Source of the DNA: Alteromonas pelagimontana
GTDB taxonomy: Bacteria > Pseudomonadota > Gammaproteobacteria > Enterobacterales > Alteromonadaceae
Length of the DNA stretch: 64,000 nt
Direction of reading: 5' to 3'
NCBI RefSeq assembly: GCF_002499975.2
Contig: NZ_CP052766.1
Span: forward strand, 124,001 to 188,000
Positions 21,863 to 29,714 of this stretch are shown here, in pieces. The notes below the pieces were generated by a model. The model saw only the letters and a program-made list of their open reading frames with translations. It did not search any database and was not told the DNA's origin. The stretch's first letter is position 1. Each line of letters begins with the position of its first letter. The translations under genes and the position numbers were made by a program.

Positions 21863-22274
21863 TCAAGTCCCTTAGTTGTATCACCTCATGTCAGTTGCCA
21901 TGGTAAATGCTGTCGACGAAGCTTCTTTACGCTGTTGAAAAAACTGACTATTGTTATTATGCATCGCTAGTGTAGCGACTTTATTTGTTCACTGCTCGTA
22001 CTAGTTTGTTAGAAAATATTAATTGCTAAGCTCGCTCTTACGTGTACTTCAGGCTGTTTATATGTTCACGAGAGGCGGCAAATCTAGCATTAATTATTCT
22101 TTGTCTCTAGCTGGGGATAATAAATGGCTGTCTTACCTGCTGTTGCGATGGCTACTGTTGTAACGACGCTCGAAAATTTAATTCAGCATTTTCGTGCTCG
22201 TGATGATCCTAAAGATAATTTATAGCTGTATTTTTTGTAGTCCAACTATGCTGCGCAGCACAAAGAGAGAAGCC
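21863..22274. other. Intergenic gap with divergent promoters and a possible small ORF
   Basis: The 412-nt AT-rich gap separates the leftward RND operon from the rightward isoamylase-domain gene. It contains a 33-codon ORF at 22124-22225, listed separately. No other coding or repeat signal was recognised. Confidence 0.4.
22124..22225 (+). CDS. Possible 33-aa small protein
   Basis: An ATG at 22124 is preceded by GGGGAT with 5-nt spacing and opens a 33-codon frame. It begins MAVLPAVAMATVVTTLENLI and ends RARDDPKDNL then TAG. The N-terminal half is hydrophobic and the C-terminal tail is charged, the pattern of a small membrane or amphipathic peptide. It sits 49 nt upstream of the next gene in the same direction and could be a leader. 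I recognise no family, and the evidence is the ribosome site and composition only. Confidence 0.3.
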   Translation: MAVLPAVAMATVVTTLENLIQHFRARDDPKDNL

Positions 22275-22583
22275 ATGAGTCTGAAAAAACAATATTTGAA
22301 GTCGAAGTCGGTATGCAAAGTGACCTTCAGGTTAAGCGCTACTGAGGCAGGTAAAGCCGATACCGCGAAGCTGGTCGGTGATTTTAACGCTTGGGATACG
22401 ACAGTTGAACCAATGAAAAAGCTGAAAAATGGCGATTTTACTCAGACTGTGACATTAGAAGCAGAAAACGAATATCAATTTCGTTATTTACTGAATGAAA
22501 ATGAATGGGAAAACGACTGGGAAGCTGATGCTTATGCGCCCTCGCCGATTGGGACGGCAGAAAATTCTGTGGTGAGAGTTTAG
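22275..22583 (+). CDS. Isoamylase early-set (CBM48-like) domain protein
   Basis: 102-residue protein made almost only of an immunoglobulin-like glycogen-binding domain. Motifs are VTFRLS, then VGDFNAWDT, FTQTVTLEAENEYQFRYLL and NEWENDWEADAYAPS, as in the E-set domain of branching and debranching enzymes and AMPK-beta. There is no catalytic domain. The N-terminus KKQYLKSKSVCKV is basic. The start at 22275 has AGAGAGAAG upstream; a longer frame from 22194 lacks one. The likely role is carbohydrate-polymer binding or regulation. It is monocistronic with a terminator directly after. Confidence 0.88.
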   Translation: MSLKKQYLKSKSVCKVTFRLSATEAGKADTAKLVGDFNAWDTTVEPMKKLKNGDFTQTVTLEAENEYQFRYLLNENEWENDWEADAYAPSPIGTAENSVVRV

Positions 22584-22592
22584 TTATTAACG

Positions 22593-22620
22593 AAGGCTGC
22601 GAAAATGCAGCCTTTGTTTT
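22593..22620 (+). terminator. Terminator of the isoamylase-domain gene
   Basis: AAGGCTGC (22593-22600), GAAAAT loop, GCAGCCTT (22607-22614), then TGTTTT. It lies 10 nt past the stop. Confidence 0.75.
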
Positions 22621-22640
22621 CTTATATGCTTAGTAAATTT

Positions 22641-23567
22641 TTATAACGCCTTTTCAAGTTCCGGTAACAGTTCAAACAAATCACCAACCAGGCCATAATC
22701 AGCCACCTGGAATATTGGTGCATCTTCGTCTTTGTTAATAGCAACAATAACTTTAGAGTCTTTCATACCCGCCAAGTGCTGGATAGCACCAGAGATACCT
22801 ACAGCTATATAGAGCTGAGGTGCAACAATTTTTCCCGTTTGTCCCACCTGCATATCATTAGGGACAAAACCGGCGTCAACGGCTGCACGTGATGCGCCGA
22901 TTGCAGCCCCCAACTTATCAGCGATGCCTTCCAACAAACGGAAGTTTTCGCCATTTTGCATACCGCGGCCACCAGAAATAATCACACTCGCTGCCGTTAA
23001 CTCAGGACGTGCAGACTCTGTTAGCTGTTCTGAAACAAACTGACTCTTGCCTGCAGATTTAACGATGTCAGATTTTTCAATTGGTGCAGAACCGTTGCTT
23101 CCTTTTTCATCAAAAGCCGAAGTTCGTATTGTCACCACTTTAATTTTGTCTGAAGATTGCACAGTGGCGATGGCATTACCTGCGTAAATCGGACGAGTGA
23201 AGGTGTCAGCGCTTTCCACGCCAATTACGTCTGATAGTTGGGCAACATCTAATAAAGCTGCCACGCGAGGCATAAAGTTTTTACCGGTTGTCGTTGCTGC
23301 TGCAATGATATGGCTGTAGCTGTCAGCAAGAGCAACAATCAGATCCGCTACATTTTGGGCTAGCTGATGGGCATAAGCTTCATTATCCGCAAGAATAACC
23401 TTTTTCACCCCATCAATTTTAGCGGCGTCATCAGCGATGTTTTGGGCGTCCTGACCAGCAACAAGAATGTGGATATCCCCGCCCATTTTAGTGGCGGCAT
23501 CTACCAACTTTGCGGTTTCGGGTTTAAGTTGTGAATTGTCATGTTCTGCATAGACCAATATTGTCAT
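22641..23567 (-). CDS. etfA: Electron transfer flavoprotein alpha subunit
   Basis: FAD-binding subunit of the ETF heterodimer, 308 residues, cytoplasmic. It takes electrons from acyl-CoA and other dehydrogenases and passes them to ETF-ubiquinone oxidoreductase. The C-terminal FAD domain has [45 protein letters not shown] and [20 protein letters not shown], all family signatures. It overlaps etfB by 4 nt and is translated downstream of it. Its redox partner gene lies divergently at 24655. Confidence 0.95.
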   Translation of the reverse strand: MTILVYAEHDNSQLKPETAKLVDAATKMGGDIHILVAGQDAQNIADDAAKIDGVKKVILADNEAYAHQLAQNVADLIVALADSYSHIIAAATTTGKNFMPRVAALLDVAQLSDVIGVESADTFTRPIYAGNAIATVQSSDKIKVVTIRTSAFDEKGSNGSAPIEKSDIVKSAGKSQFVSEQLTESARPELTAASVIISGGRGMQNGENFRLLEGIADKLGAAIGASRAAVDAGFVPNDMQVGQTGKIVAPQLYIAVGISGAIQHLAGMKDSKVIVAINKDEDAPIFQVADYGLVGDLFELLPELEKAL

Positions 23568-24316
23568 GAGATCACCTTTGCTTCATTTTTTAATTTATCA
23601 ACCAACTCTGCAACATCGGCAACCTTTGTTCCGCCGCCACGTTTTACCGGAGACGTCACCTTTACTACCTTCACGTTTGACGTCAACGATACACCAAAGT
23701 CAGAGGCGCTTTTTACCTCCAAAGGCTTCCGTTTGGCTTTCATTATATTCGGCAACGATGCATAACGTGGGTCGTTGAGGCGCAAGTCGGTGGTAATTAC
23801 CGCAGGCAAAGACAATTTTACGGTTTGTGAGCCGCCATCAACTTCCCGTTTAACAGTTACCGAATCTCCCTCTACTACCACTTCTGAAGCAAAGGTTCCT
23901 TGCGGCATGCCAGTTAATGCTGCAAGCATCTGGCCGGTCTGGTTGTTATCGGAATCTATGCTTTGCTTACCCAGAATCACAAGATGTGGCTGTTCTTCTT
24001 CAACAACTTTTGCCAGTAATTTTGCTACTTGAAGAGAATCTACCTGTTCTTCGGTGTCAATTTGAAGACCGCGATCCGCTCCCAGTGCCAGTGCGGTGCG
24101 TATTTGCTCCTGACAAGCCTTCGACCCGATAGAAACCACCACGATTTCTGTCACCACACCTTTTTCTTTTAACCTTACCGCTTCTTCGACGGCAATTTCG
24201 CAGAAAGGATTAATGGCCATTTTTGCGTTAGTCAAGTCTACGCCAGAATGATCTGCCTTAACTCTCACTTTCACGTTGTAGTCAATGGCACGCTTGACTG
24301 GTACAAGTACTTTCAT
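23564..24316 (-). CDS. etfB: Electron transfer flavoprotein beta subunit
   Basis: AMP-binding ETF subunit, 250 residues. The N-terminus [20 protein letters not shown] and the signature [18 protein letters not shown] are typical. [20 protein letters not shown] is the AMP/interaction segment, and [13 protein letters not shown] near the C-terminus forms the recognition part. It is the first gene of etfBA. Two inverted repeats of one consensus lie upstream, shared with the divergent ETF dehydrogenase gene, so all three genes are probably co-regulated. Confidence 0.95.
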   Translation of the reverse strand: MKVLVPVKRAIDYNVKVRVKADHSGVDLTNAKMAINPFCEIAVEEAVRLKEKGVVTEIVVVSIGSKACQEQIRTALALGADRGLQIDTEEQVDSLQVAKLLAKVVEEEQPHLVILGKQSIDSDNNQTGQMLAALTGMPQGTFASEVVVEGDSVTVKREVDGGSQTVKLSLPAVITTDLRLNDPRYASLPNIMKAKRKPLEVKSASDFGVSLTSNVKVVKVTSPVKRGGGTKVADVAELVDKLKNEAKVIS

Positions 24317-24498
24317 AGATACCTCAATCGTTGAGTTTTCGGTGTTTCCACACTAATTCGTAAACAGCAAGACTTACCTAAAAGATCAATAGGGTATTGT
24401 TCTTATGTCGCTCTTCAGGTGAGTTGACAATAGAAAGCATGCCCGCGGTTTATTCACTTAGTAGTAAACGAGGAACCCAAAATTCCTGTATTCGGGTA

Positions 24499-24514
24499 TT
24501 TACGTTAACGTAAA
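24499..24514. promoter_or_regulatory. LiuR-like palindrome 1 (TTTACGTTAACGTAAA)
   Basis: Perfect 16-nt palindrome. Together with the second site it gives the consensus TTKACGTWWACGTMAA. I recall that the MerR-type regulator LiuR of branched-chain amino acid and acyl-CoA degradation binds this kind of site in gammaproteobacteria and that etf genes can be targets. The regulator is inferred. Confidence 0.55.
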
Positions 24515-24536
24515 CCTGCCAACAAATTTACTTACT

Positions 24537-24554
24537 GTTGACGTAAACGTCAAC
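24537..24554. promoter_or_regulatory. LiuR-like palindrome 2 (GTTGACGTAAACGTCAAC)
   Basis: Perfect 8-nt arms GTTGACGT / ACGTCAAC around AA. It is 22 nt from the first site and 100 nt upstream of the ETF dehydrogenase start. Confidence 0.55.
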
Positions 24555-24654
24555 CTCGTTTACCTTTCATTACAACAATTCCTCTACTACCTTTAAACGC
24601 CCGACATGTATCTGTCATTATGCATTCTGGCAAATAATCAAACAGGAGCCGCTC

Positions 24655-26304
24655 ATGGAACGCGAATCAATGGAGTTCGATGTTGTCATCGTTGGTGCTG
24701 GTCCAGCCGGCTTGTCCACTGCTTGCAAATTAATGCAGCTAGCTCAAGCGAACAGTCAGGAGCTGACGGTATGTGTGGTTGAAAAAGGCTCCGAAGTAGG
24801 CGCTCATATTCTTTCTGGTGCCGTTTTTGAACCAAAGGCGTTGGATGAGTTATTTCCAGACTGGAAGGAAAAAGGTGCGCCCCTTACCATTCCGGTCACT
24901 GAAGATCATATTTATCTGCTCAACGATGACGCCTCCGCCAGAAAGCTGCCGAATTGGATGACCCCGAAAACCATGCACAATGAAGGTAATTACATTGTGT
25001 CGATGGGAAATATATGTCGCTGGCTGGCTGAGCAAGCGGAAGCGCTGGGTGCAGAAATATTTCCGGGATTCCCTGCTGCAGAAATAATTTTTAATACCGA
25101 TGGCAGCGTAGGTGGCGTGATTACAGGCGACATGGGAGTGGGAGCTGACGGACAGCCGAAAGATGGGTTTATGCCCGGCATGAAACTGCGTGCAAAATAT
25201 ACCGTTTTTGCTGAAGGTTCTCGCGGTCACTTAGGTAAACAACTAATAGAGAAGTTTGCGCTGGATAACGACGCTACAGCTCAACATTATGCCCTCGGAT
25301 TTAAGGAAATATGGGATGTCGATCCTTCTCTTCATCAGCCAGGGCTGGTAGTTCACGCAGCAGGCTGGCCGTTGTCTCACGCCAGTGGCGGCAGCTATCT
25401 TTACCACGCGGACAACAATCAGGTTCTGGTGGGCCTTATTGTCGATTTAAGTTATAAAAATCCTTACTTAAATCCATTTAAGGAATTTCAGCGGCTGAAG
25501 CATCACCCGGTATTTAGTCAGTATCTAAAGGGCGGAAAACGTGTCTCTTATGGTGCGCGAGCTATCACTAAAGGCGGTTTTAATTCTCTTCCCAAAATGA
25601 CTTTTCCAGGCGGACTGCTGGTAGGTTGTGATGCGGGCACACTGAATTTCGCGAAGATAAAAGGCAATCATACCGCAATGAAATCGGGAATGATCGCAGC
25701 AGAAACCCTTTTCGATGCATTGACATCAAACGGTAACAGCGCGACTTCAGAACTCATGGATTATTCCAATCGTTTTAAAAAATCCTGGGTCTATGATGAA
25801 TTATTTAAATCCAGAAACTTTGGCTCAGCCATTTATAAACTGGGAAATTTATGGGGAGGAGCGTTTAACACTCTTGAACAAAACGTTTTTGCCGGCAATA
25901 TGTTTGTTACGCTGAAAGATAACAAAGCTGATTACGCAAAGTTAGACAAGGCAGAAAATCACCACCCTATCGCGTATCGTAAACCGGACGATGTATTAAG
26001 CTTCGATATATTATCTTCAGTTTTCCTTTCTAGTACAAACCATGAAGAAGATCAACCTTGTCATTTACAGTTAAAAAATAAAGCCATTCCTATTGACGTT
26101 AATTTACCTGAATATGCTGAACCTGCGCAGCGTTACTGTCCTGCGGCTGTATATGAAGTAGTTGAAGAAAACGGTAAACCAACATTTCAGATTAATGCGC
26201 AGAACTGTGTCCATTGTAAAACTTGCGATATTAAAGATCCCTCCCAGAATATCCGGTGGGTAACACCTGAAGGCGGCGGTGGGCCAAATTATCCAAATAT
26301 GTAA
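24655..26304 (+). CDS. Electron transfer flavoprotein-ubiquinone oxidoreductase
   Basis: Membrane-associated FAD and 4Fe-4S enzyme that passes electrons from ETF to ubiquinone, 549 residues. The N-terminal FAD fingerprint is VIVGAGPAGLS, starting near residue 11. GAHILSGAVFEPKAL and the GLVVHAAGWPLSHASGGSYL region are family-specific. The 4Fe-4S ligands at the C-terminus are Cys495, Cys518, Cys521 and Cys524 (the last three in NCVHCKTC). The end reads GGGGPNYPNM as in homologues. AGGAG lies upstream of the ATG, and a terminator follows. Confidence 0.95.
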   Translation: MERESMEFDVVIVGAGPAGLSTACKLMQLAQANSQELTVCVVEKGSEVGAHILSGAVFEPKALDELFPDWKEKGAPLTIPVTEDHIYLLNDDASARKLPNWMTPKTMHNEGNYIVSMGNICRWLAEQAEALGAEIFPGFPAAEIIFNTDGSVGGVITGDMGVGADGQPKDGFMPGMKLRAKYTVFAEGSRGHLGKQLIEKFALDNDATAQHYALGFKEIWDVDPSLHQPGLVVHAAGWPLSHASGGSYLYHADNNQVLVGLIVDLSYKNPYLNPFKEFQRLKHHPVFSQYLKGGKRVSYGARAITKGGFNSLPKMTFPGGLLVGCDAGTLNFAKIKGNHTAMKSGMIAAETLFDALTSNGNSATSELMDYSNRFKKSWVYDELFKSRNFGSAIYKLGNLWGGAFNTLEQNVFAGNMFVTLKDNKADYAKLDKAENHHPIAYRKPDDVLSFDILSSVFLSSTNHEEDQPCHLQLKNKAIPIDVNLPEYAEPAQRYCPAAVYEVVEENGKPTFQINAQNCVHCKTCDIKDPSQNIRWVTPEGGGGPNYPNM

Positions 26305-26330
26305 ATCAATTTTTCAAAAATTAAGTTAAA

Positions 26331-26356
26331 AGCGGCAAATAGCCGCTTTTTTTTTG
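26331..26356 (+). terminator. Terminator of the ETF dehydrogenase gene
   Basis: AGCGGC / GCCGCT hairpin followed by nine T residues, 26 nt past the stop. Confidence 0.85.
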
Positions 26357-26412
26357 TTTAAAATTTAACTATTATTCTGATAATTCTTGGAAAATAAACG
26401 TAAGGTTAATAA

Positions 26413-26811
26413 ATGAACGAATTTTTGGATATTTTAACCCATGGACGGCGTTTGCAGGGCGCGGTTAAGGACCTTAGCGTTGAAGAACTGTTAGCAGTTC
26501 AGGAAAAACTGGCAAATATTGTCGAAAAACGGAAAGAAAAAGAAGAAGAAAAGCAAAAAGCAGATCAAGAAAAGCTCGCTAAAATTGCTGATATTCAGAA
26601 GCAAATGGAAGTGGCTGGCGTGGATTTAAATGATCTGAAAGCGCTACCTTCTGAAAAGAAAAAGCGGGCGTCGGGTAAAAAACGTCCTGTTAAATATCAG
26701 ATTAAAGATGCGCAAGGCGAGACTCATTCCTGGACCGGAATCGGCCGCACGCCTAAAATTTTTAAAGAAGCGATAGATAACGGCAAAGATCTTAAAGACT
26801 TTTCTATTTAG
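26413..26811 (+). CDS. hns: H-NS family nucleoid protein
   Basis: 132-residue histone-like nucleoid-structuring protein that binds AT-rich DNA. Residues 1-65 form a charged oligomerisation coiled coil (many Glu/Lys after ANIVEKRKEKEEEK). The C-terminal domain starts after the basic linker KKKRASGKKRP. It contains YQIKDAQGETHSWTGIGRTP, the DNA-binding motif with GIGR in place of the common GQGR or GRGR hook. It is a single gene with its own terminator. It acts globally, so its neighbours say little about its targets. Confidence 0.92.
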   Translation: MNEFLDILTHGRRLQGAVKDLSVEELLAVQEKLANIVEKRKEKEEEKQKADQEKLAKIADIQKQMEVAGVDLNDLKALPSEKKKRASGKKRPVKYQIKDAQGETHSWTGIGRTPKIFKEAIDNGKDLKDFSI

Positions 26812-26815
26812 ATAA

Positions 26816-26847
26816 AATGGTGGCAGTTGCCACCATTATCTTTTTTC
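26816..26847 (+). terminator. Terminator of hns
   Basis: AATGGTGGCA / TGCCACCATT perfect 10-nt stem with a 2-nt nominal loop, then ATCTTTTTT. Confidence 0.8.
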
Positions 26848-26877
26848 TTCTGATGTAACAACTACAGTTTTTTTCAT

Positions 26878-27660
26878 ATGACGAAACCGCTGTTTTATCA
26901 AACTCACAAGGCAGGCACTGACAGGCCTTGGTTGGTGTTGTTACATGGTCTTTTCGGGAATCTTGATAATCTCGCGGTCGTGAGGCGCCATTTTGAAGAT
27001 CGTTTCAATATTTTAAGCGTAGATTTACCTGACCATGGGCAATCCTTTCATCTTTCTCATTTTACGCTGCAAAGTTGCGTTGAAAGTTTAATCGAAACGT
27101 TAGATCTGCTTTCTGTTGGTGAAGCCTCTCTGCTAGGGCATTCTTTGGGAGGTAAAGTGGCCATGCTTTCTGCTCTTATCCATCCGGAGCGGGTAAAGCA
27201 GCTTATTGTTGCTGATATCGCACCGGTAACTTACGCCCCCAAACATCAGAATATTTTCAGAGGGCTGCGCAATGTGGATCTGGCAAACCTCACTCGTCGC
27301 CAAGAAGCTGATGCCGAAATGGCAGAATATATTTCAGAGCCAGGCGTCCGGCAGTTTCTGCTTAAAAGTCTTTATCAGGATGATAATAAGATTTGGCACT
27401 GGCGATTCAATGTAGAGGGGCTTATCAATAACTATGACGAAATTCGTCAGTGGCCAAGCCTTGAAAAAACCTTTGTTAAGCCCACCTTATTCATTAAGGG
27501 TGGCAATTCCAGTTATCTGGACTCGCGATATCGAGAAGACGTTGCCAGGATATTTCCAGCAGCGAAAGCAAGAGTTATCGAAGATGCTGGTCATTGGCTG
27601 CATGCAGAAAAACCTGCTGAATTTAATAAGCTTGTTGAAGCGGAATTAACGCGCTGTTGA
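26878..27660 (+). CDS. ybfF: Alpha/beta-fold esterase (YbfF type)
   Basis: Soluble acyl-ester hydrolase, 260 residues. LLHGLFGNLDNLAVV carries the oxyanion loop, GHSLGGKVAM the nucleophile Ser, and AGHWLHAEKP the catalytic His; an Asp follows in the usual place before it. E. coli YbfF acts on short acyl and acyl-CoA-type esters. The order ybfF, small membrane protein, fldA, fur is kept across many gammaproteobacteria, which supports the name. Confidence 0.88.
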   Translation: MTKPLFYQTHKAGTDRPWLVLLHGLFGNLDNLAVVRRHFEDRFNILSVDLPDHGQSFHLSHFTLQSCVESLIETLDLLSVGEASLLGHSLGGKVAMLSALIHPERVKQLIVADIAPVTYAPKHQNIFRGLRNVDLANLTRRQEADAEMAEYISEPGVRQFLLKSLYQDDNKIWHWRFNVEGLINNYDEIRQWPSLEKTFVKPTLFIKGGNSSYLDSRYREDVARIFPAAKARVIEDAGHWLHAEKPAEFNKLVEAELTRC

Positions 27661-27764
27661 TTGCTTTTGCAGCAATGATTTTTAAGTAAATTTAAACGTT
27701 TTTCCTCTGCGCCAGACCCGTAGAATGTGGTATAGTTTTCGCCGATTTTTCATCAAGAGATAGT

Positions 27765-27983
27765 ATGCTCGCAGAAAATTACGAACTCATTGAATCCATC
27801 GTACTTTATCTCGGCTTATTCTGCCTGTTTGTACTGATGGGCTTTGCCGTGCATGATGTGCTTAAGAAAAACAATGTCCCTCTTATTGGCCGAGTTGTCG
27901 CGTATGGGGTGTTGGGTCTTGGCTCATTAGGTTTTATTGCCAAAGGAATCATTGAAATTTTCTGGCTAAGCTCTGGTATATAA
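27765..27983 (+). CDS. DUF2788 small membrane protein
   Basis: 72-residue protein with two predicted membrane helices, about residues 9-28 (IVLYLGLFCLFVLMGFAVHD) and 41-66, joined by a short basic loop (KKNNVP). The size and position before flavodoxin match the DUF2788 family. Its function is not known. It is 27 nt upstream of fldA and probably co-transcribed with it. Confidence 0.75.
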   Translation: MLAENYELIESIVLYLGLFCLFVLMGFAVHDVLKKNNVPLIGRVVAYGVLGLGSLGFIAKGIIEIFWLSSGI

Positions 27984-28010
27984 TATATTAAGTAAAAGGT
28001 GAGGTTAGTT

Positions 28011-28535
28011 ATGGCAAGTGTTGGCCTATTTTTTGGAAGCGACACAGGCAATACAGAACATGTCGCAAAAATGATTCAAAAAGAACTAGGTAAGCACCTT
28101 ATTGATGTTCACGATATTGCGAAAAGTAGTAAAGAAGACATCGCCGGATTCGATTTACTGATTTTTGGTATCCCCACCTGGTATTACGGTGAAGCACAAT
28201 GTGATTGGGATGACTTCTTTCCCGATTTGGAAGATATCGACTTCAATGACAAGTTAGTGGCTATTTTTGGCTGCGGTGATCAGGAAGATTATGCAGAATA
28301 TTTTCTCGACGCCATGGGAATGATCCGCGATATCGTAGAACCACGAGGAGCGATTCTGGTTGGCCAGTGGCCAGCGGAAAGTTACCATTTTGAAGCTTCA
28401 AAAGGCATGGCTGACGATAAGCATTTTGTCGGGTTAGGTATTGATGAAGATCGTCAGCCTGAACTTACTGATGGACGCGTTAAAGCCTGGTGTAAGCAGT
28501 TATATGAAGAGCTTTGTCTTGCTGAATTAGCGTGA
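28011..28535 (+). CDS. fldA: Flavodoxin
   Basis: FMN electron carrier, 174 residues. The phosphate loop is GSDTGNTEHVAKM (residues 9-21), and IPTWYYGEAQCDWDDFF holds the aromatic residues that sandwich the flavin. GCGDQEDYAEYF is the second loop of long-chain flavodoxins. The start is ATG 28011 with AGGTGAGG upstream; a longer frame from 27999 has none. It donates electrons to radical-SAM and biosynthetic reductases. Proximity to fur is conserved in gammaproteobacteria and suits its iron-sparing role. Confidence 0.95.
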   Translation: MASVGLFFGSDTGNTEHVAKMIQKELGKHLIDVHDIAKSSKEDIAGFDLLIFGIPTWYYGEAQCDWDDFFPDLEDIDFNDKLVAIFGCGDQEDYAEYFLDAMGMIRDIVEPRGAILVGQWPAESYHFEASKGMADDKHFVGLGIDEDRQPELTDGRVKAWCKQLYEELCLAELA

Positions 28536-29109
28536 CCTTAAGTATTAACAGAAAGCGAGTTTTCCACTCGCTTTTTTTGTTTCTTTATTTCACGTTGGTT
28601 AACGCTTTTCATAATTCGCTGGTTCCGGAAATTGGCCGTCTTACCTGTTGAAGAACCTTCTTATAGCGTCCTCTATTTTCGAGGGCTTGTAGCGAGTTGT
28701 CTGTGCAGGGCGAGAGCGCGAATGTCTTTTAAACAATAAGTGAAAGTTTATTAGGCGAACTTCTGGGGCATGGATGCTCCAGCAGAGCCACTAGGGATGA
28801 TTTTACGGCGTTTCGGATAAGAAAATTTTACATATTTCCACGGCTGGCGGTTTTTCGCTGTGATGGCGAGAGGTAGCGCCAGCGACGATTTTTTTGCGGT
28901 TGTAAGGTTTTTAATCGACTGCAGCGTCGTTTTCCGGATGTTAAAGAAACGGACCGCCTCTAAAGCTAAGTAAGTTTAAGGTTTGAGTAAATAATTCTTT
29001 TGCCCGAAAATCGGGCATTTACCTTAGAAAGCTCGGCTTTTACTTCCAAATCAGCACAACTTACTTATAATAACTGCTAACTGCGAACATTCCCTGAATT
29101 TGGTATTCC
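28536..29109. other. 574-nt gap before fur with stem-loops
   Basis: The gap contains the fldA terminator (28551-28580) and a structured part at about 28740-28960. One stem-loop is CTGGGGCAT (28763-28771) / ATGCTCCAG (28774-28782), with one G-T pair. A longer one is GCTGGCG (28843-28849) / CGCCAGC (28877-28883). The sequence looks non-coding in all frames I read. It may be a dispersed repeat or an RNA gene. The fur promoter should be in its last 100 nt. Confidence 0.4.
28551..28580 (+). terminator. Terminator of fldA
   Basis: AAAGCGAG (28552-28559) / CTCGCTTT (28567-28574) hairpin followed by a T-run, 16 nt past the stop. Confidence 0.8.
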
Positions 29110-29541
29110 ATGGATCAAAACAAAGAACTTAAAAAGGCCGGTTTAAAGGTAACCCTGCCTCGGTTGAAAATCCTGCAAATACTGCAGAATCCAATGAACC
29201 AGCACATCAGTGCTGAAGACGTCTATAAAATCTTAATCGACCACGACGAGGAAATAGGGCTGGCAACCGTATATCGGGTGCTCAACCAGTTCGATGACGC
29301 AGGCATTCTTAATCGACATCACTTCGAAGGCGGAAAATCGGTCTTTGAAATAAGTCACAAAGATCATCATGATCATCTGGTATGTTTAAAGTGCGGAAAG
29401 GTTATCGAATTTGAAGATGATATGATTGAACGCCGACAAATTGAAATTGCCAACGAAAACAACATGAAGCTGACCCATCACAGCTTGTATCTTTACGGAG
29501 AATGCACTGACGGCACCTGCGACCAGCTTGACGATGAATAA
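29110..29541 (+). CDS. fur: Ferric uptake regulator
   Basis: Iron-responsive repressor, 143 residues. The N-terminal winged helix has VTLPRLKILQIL and the recognition helix GLATVYRVLNQF. The metal-binding part HKDHHDHLVCLKCGKVIEF carries His83, 86, 87, 89 and the structural zinc pair Cys92/Cys95. A second pair, Cys132/Cys137, lies near the C-terminus, as in Fur rather than Zur. It is a single gene after the flavodoxin gene. Confidence 0.95.
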   Translation: MDQNKELKKAGLKVTLPRLKILQILQNPMNQHISAEDVYKILIDHDEEIGLATVYRVLNQFDDAGILNRHHFEGGKSVFEISHKDHHDHLVCLKCGKVIEFEDDMIERRQIEIANENNMKLTHHSLYLYGECTDGTCDQLDDE

Positions 29542-29556
29542 CTAATTCACCACCTG

Positions 29557-29582
29557 AAAGCCTGCAATGCAGGCTTTTTATT
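29557..29582 (+). terminator. Terminator of fur
   Basis: AAGCCTGC / GCAGGCTT hairpin followed by TTT, 16 nt past the stop. Its tail is directly joined to the MITE-like element. Confidence 0.75.
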
Positions 29583-29584
29583 AA

Positions 29585-29703
29585 TACTAATCCATCTTGA
29601 TGTGTGATCAGCTCAGAGATAGAATTCATCTAATCAAGGCACATTGGTGAAGGGAATTCCCAGGCCTTTCAAACCAATGTAACGCAGGGTAGATGGATTA
29701 GTA
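29585..29703. mobile_element. MITE-like element with 13-nt terminal inverted repeats
   Basis: 119-nt non-coding stretch with perfect ends TACTAATCCATCT (29585-29597) and AGATGGATTAGTA (29691-29703). The trinucleotide TAA flanks both sides (29582-29584 and 29704-29706), which is consistent with a 3-nt target duplication. It carries no transposase and would need one supplied from elsewhere. It lies between fur and the convergent aminotransferase gene. Confidence 0.7.
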
Positions 29704-29714
29704 TAAGATGTCGT

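Larger units (their letters stand above)
24317..24654. other. Divergent control region of etfBA and ETF dehydrogenase
   Basis: The 338-nt gap holds two palindromes (24499-24514 and 24537-24554) described separately, and otherwise AT-rich sequence with no gene. Confidence 0.6.

Noticed and set aside
26413..26811. H-NS gene as a sign of a horizontally acquired island
   Set aside because: The gene sits in conserved housekeeping order, and its neighbours show no odd composition or mobility genes.
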